DNA of 14,891 nt. Source: Actinomycetota bacterium (lineage in GTDB: Bacteria; Actinomycetota; Acidimicrobiia; Acidimicrobiales; CADCSY01). The notes below the pieces were generated by a model. It was given only the letters and a program-made list of their open reading frames with translations. It was not told the DNA's origin and ran no database searches. Of this stretch, positions 1 through 7,111 are shown piece after piece (positions within the stretch are counted from its first letter, which is position 1; every line of letters starts with the position of its first letter). The position numbers and the translations under genes were made by a program. The stretch is taken from positions 1 through 14,891 of the forward strand of contig JACOTK010000309.1 in assembly GCA_016178435.1 (NCBI GenBank), written 5' to 3'.

Positions 1-1
1 G

Positions 2-72
<71 letters not shown>

Positions 73-149
73 GCGGTCGGGAAGGTTGCCCCACCCGACG
101 CCCAAGGACGCGATGTCCGTGAACGCCCTTCACCGTAACAACTACGGCA

Positions 150-226
150 TGGTCGGGGAGAGAGGATTTGAACCTCCGGCCCCCTGCTCCCAAAGCAGGT
201 GCGCTACCAAGCTGCGCCACTCCCCG
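150..226 (-). tRNA. tRNA-Pro, anticodon TGG
   Basis: On the minus strand the acceptor stem CGGGGAG/CTCCCCG has the C1-G72 pair typical of bacterial tRNA-Pro. The anticodon stem CCTGC/GCAGG encloses the loop TTTGGGA (anticodon TGG), and the T arm contains GGTTCAAATCC. The discriminator is A and the CCA end is encoded (152-150). A small hairpin (CCGTA, loop ACAAC, TACGG; 133-147) follows within two bases of the CCA and may mark 3' processing; it has no T-run, so it is a poor terminator. The gene is 77 bases upstream of tRNA-Gly in the direction of transcription and divergent from tig. Confidence 0.97.
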
Positions 227-237
227 TTGCCCGGTCC

Positions 238-243
238 ACCCTA
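238..243 (-). promoter_or_regulatory. possible -10 element for the tRNA-Pro/tRNA-Gly transcript
   Basis: The minus strand reads TAGGGT here, a TAnnnT actinobacterial -10, 11 nt before the 5' end of mature tRNA-Pro. That leaves room for a short leader removed by RNase P. No good -35 hexamer sits 16-18 nt upstream. Inference from motif and position only. Confidence 0.35.
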
Positions 244-278
244 CCGGCAGCAGCGGGCAAGGCTGGTGTTGTCCCTGT

Positions 279-296
279 TCGGAGGGAAATCTCCGA
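279..296. repeat. inverted repeat between the tRNAs and tig
   Basis: TCGGAG (279-284) and CTCCGA (291-296) are perfect reverse complements around GGAAAT. A second small hairpin, CGGCC-ATC-GGCCG, follows at 305-317. Both lie just upstream of the proposed tig -10 at 327-332, where an operator could sit. Repeats of this size are common by chance in GC-rich DNA, so function is unproven. Confidence 0.3.
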
Positions 297-326
297 TCCC
301 TTGGCGGCCATCGGCCGAGGGCCAGG

Positions 327-332
327 TAAGCT
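327..332 (+). promoter_or_regulatory. possible -10 element of the tig-clpP operon
   Basis: TAAGCT fits the actinobacterial TAnnnT -10 and ends 9 nt before the GTG start of tig. Transcription would begin at or within a few bases of the start codon, giving a leaderless or nearly leaderless mRNA. The same TAnGCT form occurs before ndk (TACGCT) and the radical SAM gene (TAGGCT). No convincing -35 is visible. Confidence 0.4.
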
Positions 333-341
333 CACCGCCTT

Positions 342-1727
342 GTGAAGACAAGCGTCGAAGCCCTGGAGGGCAACAAGGTCAAACTCGTGGTCGAGGTTGA
401 CGAGCAAGAGTTCGAGAAGGCGATCAACGCGGCATTCAAGCGCATCGCCAACCAGGCACGCATCCCCGGGTTTCGGCCCGGAAAGGCCCCCCGGCGAGTC
501 CTCGAGGCCCATTTCGGCACCGAGGCGGCTCGCCAGGAGGCACTGCGTGAGGCCCTGCCCGAATACTTCGTCAAGGCGGTGACCGAAAACGACGTCGATG
601 TCATCGCCCCTCCCGAGATCGACATCACTTCCGGTGAGGATTCCGGCGCGGTGTCATTCGACGCCGTCGTCGAGGTCCGTCCGAAGGTGTCGGTCCCCGG
701 TTACGCCAACCTTCGGGTCACCATTCCCTCCCCCGAGGTGAGCGACGAGGAGCTCGACGCGCAGATCGAACGACTGCGGGGCCAGTTCGGCACGCTCGAG
801 ACGGTCGATCGCTCCGTCCAGGACGACGATCACGTCACGATCGACATCTCGGCGTCGGCCGACGGCGAGCCCGTGGAAGGCCTCACCGCTGACGACTACC
901 TCTACAAGGTTGGAAGCGGCGCGGTCGTGGCCGAGCTGGATGACCATCTTCGCGGCGCCAAGGTCGGCGACATCCTCTCGTTCGAGGCGTCCCACCCCGA
1001 TCCGGACGAAGATCTCGACTTCATCTTCAAGATCCTGGTGAAGGAGGTCAAGCACCAGGTTCTTCCGGACCTGAACGACGAATGGGCCAACGAGGCGTCG
1101 GAGTTCGAGTCCCTTGCCGCCCTGCGCGACGACATGAAGGGCCGCCTGTCGGCGATGAAACGGGTGCAGTCGCAGCTGGCGTTGCACGAGAAGGTGGTCG
1201 AGGCCCTCGTCGGTCTCGTGGACGCGGATCCCCCCGAGGTTCTGGTTTCCAATGAGGTCAACCGTCGTGCGCAGGATCTCGTGCAGCGACTCGAGGCCCA
1301 GGGCGCCGATGTCAACCAGTACCTCCAGGCCATGGGCAGCACGGGTGAGGAGTTGGGCGCGCAACTGCGCGTGCAGGCGATCGAGGCGGTCAAGAGCGAT
1401 CTCGCCCTGCGGGCGGTCGTCGAGGCCGAGGCGATCGAGGCCACGGACGAGGACCTCGACTCCGAGATTGAACGCTTTGCGTCCCGCATGAACCAAAAAC
1501 CTGCGGCGTTGCGACGCCAACTTGAGCGCGCCGAGCAACTTCAGGCGATACGCTCGGACATCAAGAGGGGCAAGGCCTTGCAGTGGCTGGTCGAGCACGT
1601 GGAGATCGTCGATGAAGAAGGTCACACCATCGACCGTGCAGCCATCCAGCCGTTGATCAACGACTCGCCCCTGGACGAGCTCGAGGCGTTCGAGGCCGAC
1701 AGCGAGACAGCCGAGGAGCAGGAATGA
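342..1727 (+). CDS. tig: trigger factor, ribosome-associated chaperone
   Basis: Trigger factor binds at the ribosomal exit tunnel and shields nascent chains. The 461-residue product is close to the family size (E. coli 432). The N-terminal ribosome-binding domain carries the signature GFRPGKAP at residues 43-50. Residues about 160-240 occupy the FKBP-type prolyl isomerase position. The rest is the helical SurA-like chaperone domain, ending in an acidic tail. The isomerase region looks degenerate: the canonical stretch around IPGFE is replaced by VVAELDD (195-201), so catalysis may be lost. Start: GTG at 342 gives MKTSVEALEGNKVKL, matching the family N-terminus; only a weak AGG lies upstream, consistent with a near-leaderless mRNA. 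The stop overlaps the clpP start by 4 nt (ATGA), so the two are translationally coupled. Confidence 0.97.
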   Translation: MKTSVEALEGNKVKLVVEVDEQEFEKAINAAFKRIANQARIPGFRPGKAPRRVLEAHFGTEAARQEALREALPEYFVKAVTENDVDVIAPPEIDITSGEDSGAVSFDAVVEVRPKVSVPGYANLRVTIPSPEVSDEELDAQIERLRGQFGTLETVDRSVQDDDHVTIDISASADGEPVEGLTADDYLYKVGSGAVVAELDDHLRGAKVGDILSFEASHPDPDEDLDFIFKILVKEVKHQVLPDLNDEWANEASEFESLAALRDDMKGRLSAMKRVQSQLALHEKVVEALVGLVDADPPEVLVSNEVNRRAQDLVQRLEAQGADVNQYLQAMGSTGEELGAQLRVQAIEAVKSDLALRAVVEAEAIEATDEDLDSEIERFASRMNQKPAALRRQLERAEQLQAIRSDIKRGKALQWLVEHVEIVDEEGHTIDRAAIQPLINDSPLDELEAFEADSETAEEQE

Positions 1728-2407
1728 CCGATCCAATTCGAAACCTCCGGGTACTGGCCGGAGGCGAACAACGTCTCGAGGCCTACGGGTACCTCGTGCC
1801 GACGGTGGTCGAGCAGACCAATCGAGGAGAGCGGGCGTTCGACCTGTACTCCCGGCTGCTCAAGGAGCACATCATCTTCCTGGGCACGCCGATCGACGAC
1901 ACCATTGCGAACCTGGTCTGTGCGCAGTTGCTGCACCTCGAGTCCGAGAACGCCGACAAGGACATCAACATCTACATCAACTCGCCCGGTGGCGACATCA
2001 CCGCGCTGTTCGCCATCTACGACACCCTGCAGTATGTCAAGCCCGACATCGCGACCATCTGCTTCGGTCAGGCGGCGTCGGCAGCGGCAGTGCTTCTGGC
2101 CGCCGGGACCAAGGGCAAGCGGATGGCACTTCCCCGTGCACGGGTTCTGATCCACCAGCCGTACGGTCAGGCGATGGGTCAGGCCACCGACATCGAGCTC
2201 GCAGCCCGGGAGATCGACCGCATGCGCACCACGCTCGAGGAGCTGCTCGCCGAACACACCGGTCAGCCCGTGGAGCGCATTCACAAGGACACCGACCGTG
2301 ACTTTGTGATGTCTGCCCAGGAGGCGAAAGATTACGGCATCATCGACGAGGTCATCTCGGCTCGTGAGTCGGCGCCCGAGGACGCGGCCGCCACCTCATC
2401 GACCTGA
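1724..2407 (+). CDS. clpP: ATP-dependent Clp protease proteolytic subunit
   Basis: ClpP is the serine peptidase that assembles into a double-heptamer chamber and degrades proteins fed by ClpX or ClpC. The 227-residue product has the triad Ser119 (in GQAASA), His144 (LIHQP) and Asp193 (TDRDF); the spacings of 25 and 49 residues equal those in E. coli ClpP. The INSPGGDIT segment at 84-93 is the oxyanion/handle region. A short Ala/Ser/Thr- and acid-rich tail extends past residue 212. The ATG overlaps the tig stop, with GAGGAG at 1713-1718 as ribosome binding site. Many actinobacteria carry a clpP1-clpP2 pair here; only one copy is present between tig and clpX, so a partner, if any, must be elsewhere. 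Confidence 0.97.
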   Translation: MTDPIRNLRVLAGGEQRLEAYGYLVPTVVEQTNRGERAFDLYSRLLKEHIIFLGTPIDDTIANLVCAQLLHLESENADKDINIYINSPGGDITALFAIYDTLQYVKPDIATICFGQAASAAAVLLAAGTKGKRMALPRARVLIHQPYGQAMGQATDIELAAREIDRMRTTLEELLAEHTGQPVERIHKDTDRDFVMSAQEAKDYGIIDEVISARESAPEDAAATSST

Positions 2408-2447
2408 GCAACGGCTGAATCACTCGAAGCACACAACGCCCACACTC

Positions 2448-2467
2448 ACCTTACGGACACCGGGAGA
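2448..2467 (+). promoter_or_regulatory. clpX ribosome binding region with a leader motif repeated elsewhere
   Basis: The 63-nt clpP-clpX gap ends in ACCTTACGGAC (2448-2458), then ACC, then GGGAGA (2462-2467), four nt or fewer before the clpX ATG. GGGAG is the likely Shine-Dalgarno. The same ACCTTACGGAC followed directly by GGGAGA occurs at 7215-7231, before the acidic secreted protein gene. The shared arrangement is seen in the sequence; any role is inferred. Confidence 0.4.
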
Positions 2468-2470
2468 AAG

Positions 2471-3748
2471 ATGGCACGGATCGGAGACGGCGGCGGCGAC
2501 CTGTTGAAGTGTTCGTTCTGCGGGAAGTCCCAAAAGCAGGTCAAGAAGCTCATCGCCGGCCCCGGGGTCTACATCTGCGACGAGTGCATCGAGTTGTGCA
2601 ACGAGATCATCGAGGAGGAGCTTTCGGAGAGTTCCGAGTTCCATTTCGAGGAGCTCCCCAAGCCGCGTGCCATCCACGAGTTCCTCGACGACTACATCGT
2701 CGGCCAGGACCATGCCAAGCAGATCCTCTCGGTCGCCGTGTACAACCACTACAAGCGCGTTCAGTTCCGGGCGACGCACGGCGAGGACGTCGAGCTGGCG
2801 AAGTCGAACATCCTGCTCCTGGGCCCGACCGGTTGCGGCAAGACCCTCCTGGCCCAGACGTTGGCGCGCATGCTCAACGTTCCGTTCGCCATTGCGGACG
2901 CGACCGCACTGACCGAGGCCGGTTACGTCGGCGAGGATGTCGAGAACATCCTCCTGAAGCTCATCCAGGCCGCCGATTTCGACGTGAAGAAGGCCGAAAC
3001 CGGGATCATCTACATCGACGAGATCGACAAGATCGCCCGCAAGGCCGAGAACCCGTCCATCACCCGCGACGTATCCGGCGAGGGCGTCCAGCAGGCATTG
3101 CTCAAGATCCTGGAGGGCACCACGGCATCGGTGCCGCCCCAGGGTGGCCGCAAGCACCCCCACCAGGAGTTCATCCAGATCGACACCACGAACATCCTGT
3201 TCATCTGCGGTGGCGCCTTTGCAGGACTCGAGAAGATCGTCGAGAACCGCATCGGCAGGAAGGGCGTCGGCTTCGGCGCAGACATTCGTCGTTCGAGCGA
3301 GAAGGAGCTTGGCCGGATCCTCACCAAGGTGCTGCCCGAGGACCTGTTGCGCTTCGGCCTGATTCCCGAGTTCATCGGCCGCCTGCCGGTGATCGGGGCC
3401 GTCTCCAACCTGGACAACGAGGCGCTCGTCAGCATCCTCGTCGAGCCCAAGAACGCGCTCGTCCGGCAGTACAAGAAGATCTTCGAGTTCGAGGATGTGG
3501 AGCTGGAGTTCACGCCGGACGCGCTCGATGCCATCGCGGCCCAGGCACTCCTGCGGGGCACCGGAGCCCGCGGTCTGCGGGCCATCCTCGAGGAGGTGCT
3601 CCTCGATGTCATGTACGACCTTCCGGGTCGCGAGGACATCGGCAAGTGCGTCATCGATGCCCAGGTCGTCCTCGAGAAGGTCAATCCGACACTCGTGCCC
3701 CGATCCGAGCCGGCTGTCCGCAACCGTCCCCGCAGGGCTGCGTCGTAG
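2471..3748 (+). CDS. clpX: ClpX, AAA+ unfoldase of the ClpXP protease
   Basis: ClpX recognises tagged or native substrates, unfolds them with ATP and threads them into ClpP. The 425-residue protein has the N-terminal zinc-binding domain (Cys14, Cys17, Cys36, Cys39), Walker A GPTGCGKT (118-125), the GYVG pore loop (151-154), Walker B ending in Asp183-Glu184, the RKH pore loop (227-229), a ClpP-docking loop of VGF type (266-268), the arginine-finger region GRLP (303-306) and sensor 2 GARGLR (365-370). GCGKT instead of GSGKT is usual in actinobacteria. Length and motifs are complete. The ATG follows GGGAG closely. The gene lies 63 nt after clpP, so it is probably in the same operon, perhaps with some independent control. 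Confidence 0.98.
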   Translation: MARIGDGGGDLLKCSFCGKSQKQVKKLIAGPGVYICDECIELCNEIIEEELSESSEFHFEELPKPRAIHEFLDDYIVGQDHAKQILSVAVYNHYKRVQFRATHGEDVELAKSNILLLGPTGCGKTLLAQTLARMLNVPFAIADATALTEAGYVGEDVENILLKLIQAADFDVKKAETGIIYIDEIDKIARKAENPSITRDVSGEGVQQALLKILEGTTASVPPQGGRKHPHQEFIQIDTTNILFICGGAFAGLEKIVENRIGRKGVGFGADIRRSSEKELGRILTKVLPEDLLRFGLIPEFIGRLPVIGAVSNLDNEALVSILVEPKNALVRQYKKIFEFEDVELEFTPDALDAIAAQALLRGTGARGLRAILEEVLLDVMYDLPGREDIGKCVIDAQVVLEKVNPTLVPRSEPAVRNRPRRAAS

Positions 3749-3756
3749 CGAGCATC

Positions 3757-3777
3757 CCCGGGCGGCTGCTCCCCGGG
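3757..3777. terminator. candidate hairpin between convergent clpX and drrB
   Basis: CCCGGG (3757-3762) can pair with CCCGGG (3772-3777) around a 9-nt loop, giving an all-GC 6-bp stem in the 29-nt gap between the converging clpX and ABC permease genes. There is no T-run on either strand, so it is at best a weak or factor-assisted bidirectional terminator. Confidence 0.3.
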
Positions 3778-4587
3778 TTAGCTGCTCATGCGGCGGTAGC
3801 GACGAATCGCGAGTGGGCCGAAGACCAACATGATGCCGGTCACCCAGGCCAGGGCCTGATAGAGCACGGGGTCGGTCGGCCCGCCAAGTGTCAGGGCGCG
3901 AGCGGCGTTCACCGTGAGGGTGATGGGGTTCGCGTTCGCGATGTGCTGCAGCCAGCTCGGCATGGTCTGCACCGGGACGAACGCCGAGCTGGCGAAGGTC
4001 ACCGGGAAGAGCCAGACGAACCCACCGGTCTGGGCTGCTTCGGGGCTGGTCACGCTCAGGCCGATGGTCGCGGCGATCCAGGAGAATGCCATGGCGAAAT
4101 AGAGGCACAGCACGATGGCGACCAACGTATGGAGCAGGTCGGTGTGGATGCGAAAGCCGACCAGCGCCCCGACGCCGCCCATCAACAGGATGGTGAAGGC
4201 GGTGCGCAGGGTGTCCGCGAGTGTTCGGCCTGCAAGAACAGCCGACCTTGCCATGGGCAGTGAGCGAAAGCGGTCGATCATGCCGTTCGCGATGTCCTCC
4301 GCCAGGCCCACCGAGGTGCCGGCGGTTCCGAAGGCAATGGACTGCACGATGATGCCGGGCATCAGGAAGTCGACGTAGTTGAAGCCCGGCACCGAAATGG
4401 CGCCGCCGAACACGTAACGAAAGAGCAGCACGAACATCACCGGCTGAATGACGGTGAAGACCAGCAGCTGGGGTTGGCGGACGTATCGCAACAGGTTGCG
4501 AACGACGACCACCGATATGTCCGAGGCGGTCGAGACGAGCTTGCCACGGGTCGCCGAGGCGGGGATGGGGGCTACGGCGGTGGTCAT
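3778..4587 (-). CDS. ABC-2 type exporter permease, DrrB-like
   Basis: The 269-residue integral membrane protein has an N-terminal amphipathic stretch, then about six hydrophobic segments (near residues 40-60, 73-92, 127-146, 151-178, 187-206 and 241-261). The loop containing GMIDRFRSLPMARSAVLAGR (102-121) is characteristic of DrrB/ABC2-membrane permeases and contacts the ATPase. It should pair with the ATPase encoded just upstream to export a hydrophobic compound, possibly a drug or lipid; the substrate cannot be read from sequence. Its ATG overlaps the ATPase stop by 4 nt (4584-4587), so the pair is translationally coupled. It converges on clpX, with 29 nt between stops. Confidence 0.9.
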   Translation of the reverse strand: MTTAVAPIPASATRGKLVSTASDISVVVVRNLLRYVRQPQLLVFTVIQPVMFVLLFRYVFGGAISVPGFNYVDFLMPGIIVQSIAFGTAGTSVGLAEDIANGMIDRFRSLPMARSAVLAGRTLADTLRTAFTILLMGGVGALVGFRIHTDLLHTLVAIVLCLYFAMAFSWIAATIGLSVTSPEAAQTGGFVWLFPVTFASSAFVPVQTMPSWLQHIANANPITLTVNAARALTLGGPTDPVLYQALAWVTGIMLVFGPLAIRRYRRMSS

Positions 4588-5606
4588 GAGTGCTCCTGGC
4601 CGGCATGGTGGGACGCGGAATGTGGCGAGTCGAGGTCGGGGTCATCCTCGTGGGTGGAGGAGCGCCCGGTGAGAGCGAGGAAGACGTCATCGAGGCTGGG
4701 ACGGTGAATGGAGAGGTCGGCGATGTCGACGCCGGCCTCGTCAAGTCGTCGGATCGTCTCGGCAAGGCGATTGCGGTCGCTTCCCACGGGCAGTGTGAGG
4801 CGACCGTTGGCCCGGTCGATGCGCGTGGCGCCGTCGGAGATCGTCGCGAGCGCCGCCGCCGCCGCGTCCAGCTTGGCCGGGTCGCTCGGGGTGAGCTCGA
4901 GCTGCTCACCACCGACGCGATTCTTCAGCTCGTCCGCAGTTCCGCGAGCGATGATGGTTCCCTCGTCGATCACCACGATGGTGTCGGCGAGGCGGTCCGC
5001 CTCCTCGAGGTACTGGGTGGTCAACAGCAACGTCGTTCCATCGGCGACGAGCTCGCGAATCACATCCCAGAGACCAAGACGACTGCGTGGGTCGAGGCCG
5101 GTGGTGGGCTCATCGAGAAACAGGATCTGTGGTCGACCCACCAGGCTCGCCGCGAGGTCGAGACGCCGACGCATGCCCCCGGAGTAGCCGCGGGCGGTAC
5201 GGTCTGCTGCGTGGACGAGGTCGAGGCGTTCCAGCAGCTCACCGGCCCGGGCCTTTGCCTTGGCCTTGGTGAGCTGGTTCAGCCGACCGATCATCACGAG
5301 GTTCTCGAAACCCGTCAGATTCTCGTCGACCGCGGCGTACTGTCCGGTGAGCCCGATCGTCCGGCGCACCTGCTGTGCCTGGGTCTTCACATCGAAACCG
5401 GCGACGGTGGCCCGGCCGGTGTCGGCCCGCAACAATGTCGAGAGAATACGTACGATGGTGGTCTTGCCCGCGCCGTTGGGGCCGAGAAGCCCAACCACGT
5501 GGGCTCGGGGCACTTCGAGGTCGACCCCCGCAAGGGCCTGGGTGGTTCCGAAGCGTTTGGTTACGGCCTCCACCACGATGGCGGGCGCCGATGCAGGCGA
5601 GGTCAT
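4584..5606 (-). CDS. ABC exporter ATP-binding protein, DrrA-like
   Basis: This 340-residue nucleotide-binding subunit powers the adjacent permease. It has Walker A GPNGAGKT (42-49), Q-loop Gln89, signature YSGGM (141-145), Walker B ILFLDEP (161-167) and a D-loop after it. The switch histidine is replaced by Gln198 (TTQYLEEAD), as is usual in the DrrA daunorubicin-resistance family. The C-terminal 100 residues form the DrrA-type extension, ending in a His/Asp/Ser-rich tail. A GGGAG ribosome binding site lies 9 nt before the ATG. A good promoter (TTGACA, 18-nt spacer, TACAAC) lies upstream, inside the start region of divergent folC. This exporter interrupts an otherwise conserved core gene order, suggesting lineage-specific insertion. 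Substrate unknown. Confidence 0.93.
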   Translation of the reverse strand: MTSPASAPAIVVEAVTKRFGTTQALAGVDLEVPRAHVVGLLGPNGAGKTTIVRILSTLLRADTGRATVAGFDVKTQAQQVRRTIGLTGQYAAVDENLTGFENLVMIGRLNQLTKAKAKARAGELLERLDLVHAADRTARGYSGGMRRRLDLAASLVGRPQILFLDEPTTGLDPRSRLGLWDVIRELVADGTTLLLTTQYLEEADRLADTIVVIDEGTIIARGTADELKNRVGGEQLELTPSDPAKLDAAAAALATISDGATRIDRANGRLTLPVGSDRNRLAETIRRLDEAGVDIADLSIHRPSLDDVFLALTGRSSTHEDDPDLDSPHSASHHAGQEHS

Positions 5607-5652
5607 GGGGGAGGGCTCCCGACTGGGTGAATGTGCGACTTGTAAGGGATGA

Positions 5653-5682
5653 GTTGTAAATCATGGATCGAGGGGTTGTCAA
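5653..5682 (-). promoter_or_regulatory. promoter of the DrrAB-type exporter operon
   Basis: On the minus strand a perfect -35 TTGACA (5682-5677) is followed after 18 nt by TACAAC (5658-5653), four of six matches to TATAAT. Transcription would start near 5646, leaving a leader of about 40 nt with the GGGAG site. The -10 lies inside a TTGTAA direct repeat (5640-5645 and 5654-5659, 14-nt period), a possible repressor-binding arrangement over the -10 and start point. The element overlaps the folC translation start region. Confidence 0.5.
5655..5660 (+). promoter_or_regulatory. possible -10 element of folC
   Basis: TGTAAA matches TATAAT at four positions; the -35 region is weak (GTGCGA at 5633-5638, 16-nt spacer). 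A start near 5667 would give a 17-nt leader holding the GAGGGG site (5670-5675) and the GTG at 5684. That fits the chosen start and would exclude the ATG at 5663. It overlaps the opposing exporter promoter, so the two may compete. Confidence 0.3.
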
Positions 5683-5683
5683 C

Positions 5684-6994
5684 GTGAGCAGTCGATTGGA
5701 CCGAGCCATGACGTATCTCGAGGGTCACGTCAACCTCGAGGCACAGGATCTGAGCGCGGAGCATGCACCCACGCTTGATCCTGTGATGCGTCTTGCCGAC
5801 TGCATGGCCGACCCCCAACGGGCGCAGCCGGTCATCCAGGTGACGGGCACGAACGGCAAGGGCTCGACCACGGCGGTCATCACCGCGCTGTTGATGGCAC
5901 ACGACGTCTCGGTGGGCACCTATACCAGCCCCGACCTCGGACGGGTCAACGAGCGGATTGCCTGCAACGGCGAGCCGATCGGCGATGAGGAGTTGTCGGA
6001 GGCACTCGAGAGCATCGAGGAGCTCGAGCGCCTGACGGGGGTGCGTCTGTCGCGCTTCGAGGTCCTGACCCTCGCGGCGTTCCGTTGGTTCGCGGAGATC
6101 GCGGTCGATGTGGCCGTCCTGGAGGTGGGGATGGGGGGTCGTTGGGATGCGACCAACATCGCCGACGCGACGGTCGCCGTCATCACCAACATCAGCAACG
6201 ATCATCTCGACATCCTCGGTCCGACGACCACCGAGGTCGCCATGGAGAAAGTCGGCATCGTGAAGCCCGGGACCACCCTGGTCATGGGTGAGCTCGGCCC
6301 CGAGACGGCCGAGTTGGTGGTCGACATCGCCCGCAAACGAGGGGCCGGCGCCATCTGGCGTGTCGGGCGTGATCTTTCCTGTCGGGCGAACGAGTCGGCG
6401 GTGGGTGGCAGGCTGCTCGATCTCATCACACCCGATGCGTCCTACCGGGAGGTGTTCCTGCCCCTCTACGGGGCGCACCAGGGCGCAAATGCCGTGCTCG
6501 GCCTCGGGGCTGTGGAGGCGTTCTTCGGGCGGCCGGTGGAGGACGATATCGTTCGTCTCGCCTTTTCCAACATCGAGATCCCGGGACGTTTCGAGATCGT
6601 CGGGCGCCGGCCATTGATGGTGGTGGACGGTGCGCACAACCCGGCCGGCGCCGCGAGCGCCGTTGCGACGCTCGCGGATTTCCACAGTGAGGGCTACGTG
6701 CTGGTGGTGGGCATGAATCGCGGGCGGGACGCGCGCGAGATGCTGGAGTCCCTCGAGGTCTCCCGTGCCCGGGTGGTGGTGGTGTGTGAACCTGACTCGC
6801 CGCGAGCGATGCCGACAGCCGAGATAGCGGAGGCCGCGCAGTCGCTCGGTGTCGAGACGATTGTGGTGCCCAGGGTGGGTGATGCCGTGAGCCGAGCGGT
6901 CTTGCTCGCCCGGCCCGAAGAGGTGATCCTCGTCACCGGGTCGCTTTATCTGGTGGCGGAGGCACGTGATCGCCGCGCCACGGATCCCGCCTGA
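5684..6994 (+). CDS. folC: folylpolyglutamate synthase / dihydrofolate synthase
   Basis: FolC adds glutamate to folates and, when bifunctional, to dihydropteroate, retaining folate cofactors in the cell. It belongs to the Mur ligase fold. Using the GTG at 5684 the product is 436 residues, with P-loop GTNGKGST (55-62), EVGMGGRWDATN (147-158), NISNDHLD with His174, the EKVGIVKPG segment with Lys194, PGRFE (300-304) and DGAHNP (315-320). The usual SPHL motif reads SPDL (Asp84), an uncommon change near the active site. Start choice: GTG 5684 has GAGGGG eight nt upstream; an in-frame ATG at 5663 would add seven residues but has no well-spaced site. It is divergent from the exporter and followed by a 241-nt gap. 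Confidence 0.95.
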   Translation: MSSRLDRAMTYLEGHVNLEAQDLSAEHAPTLDPVMRLADCMADPQRAQPVIQVTGTNGKGSTTAVITALLMAHDVSVGTYTSPDLGRVNERIACNGEPIGDEELSEALESIEELERLTGVRLSRFEVLTLAAFRWFAEIAVDVAVLEVGMGGRWDATNIADATVAVITNISNDHLDILGPTTTEVAMEKVGIVKPGTTLVMGELGPETAELVVDIARKRGAGAIWRVGRDLSCRANESAVGGRLLDLITPDASYREVFLPLYGAHQGANAVLGLGAVEAFFGRPVEDDIVRLAFSNIEIPGRFEIVGRRPLMVVDGAHNPAGAASAVATLADFHSEGYVLVVGMNRGRDAREMLESLEVSRARVVVVCEPDSPRAMPTAEIAEAAQSLGVETIVVPRVGDAVSRAVLLARPEEVILVTGSLYLVAEARDRRATDPA

Positions 6995-7111
6995 GGGGGC
7001 CCGCCGGATTCACCCTCAAGTGCGTGGCGCGAATCCCGATACAAGAACCTGGACGCATCGCCACCTTCGTGCGGCGGTGGGTCCGAGGGACACGTTAATC
7101 CGAGTGGTCCT

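Noticed and set aside
654..1736. 360-codon minus-strand open frame opposite tig
   Set aside because: Composition shadow of trigger factor; no motif or ribosome binding site.
2420..4912. 830-codon open frame on the minus strand across clpX and the exporter
   Set aside because: It runs antisense to clpX and in another frame over the exporter genes, with low-complexity Arg/Pro/Leu/Asp content typical of GC-rich shadow frames; the real genes carry full family motifs.
5175..5200. Missing switch histidine in the ABC ATPase as a sign of a dead enzyme
   Set aside because: Gln in TTQYLEEAD (residue 198) is usual in DrrA-family ATPases, so it is not a defect.
4590..5630. 346-codon plus-strand open frame opposite the DrrA-like ATPase
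   Set aside because: The minus-strand reading has Walker A, signature and Walker B motifs; the plus reading is a shadow.
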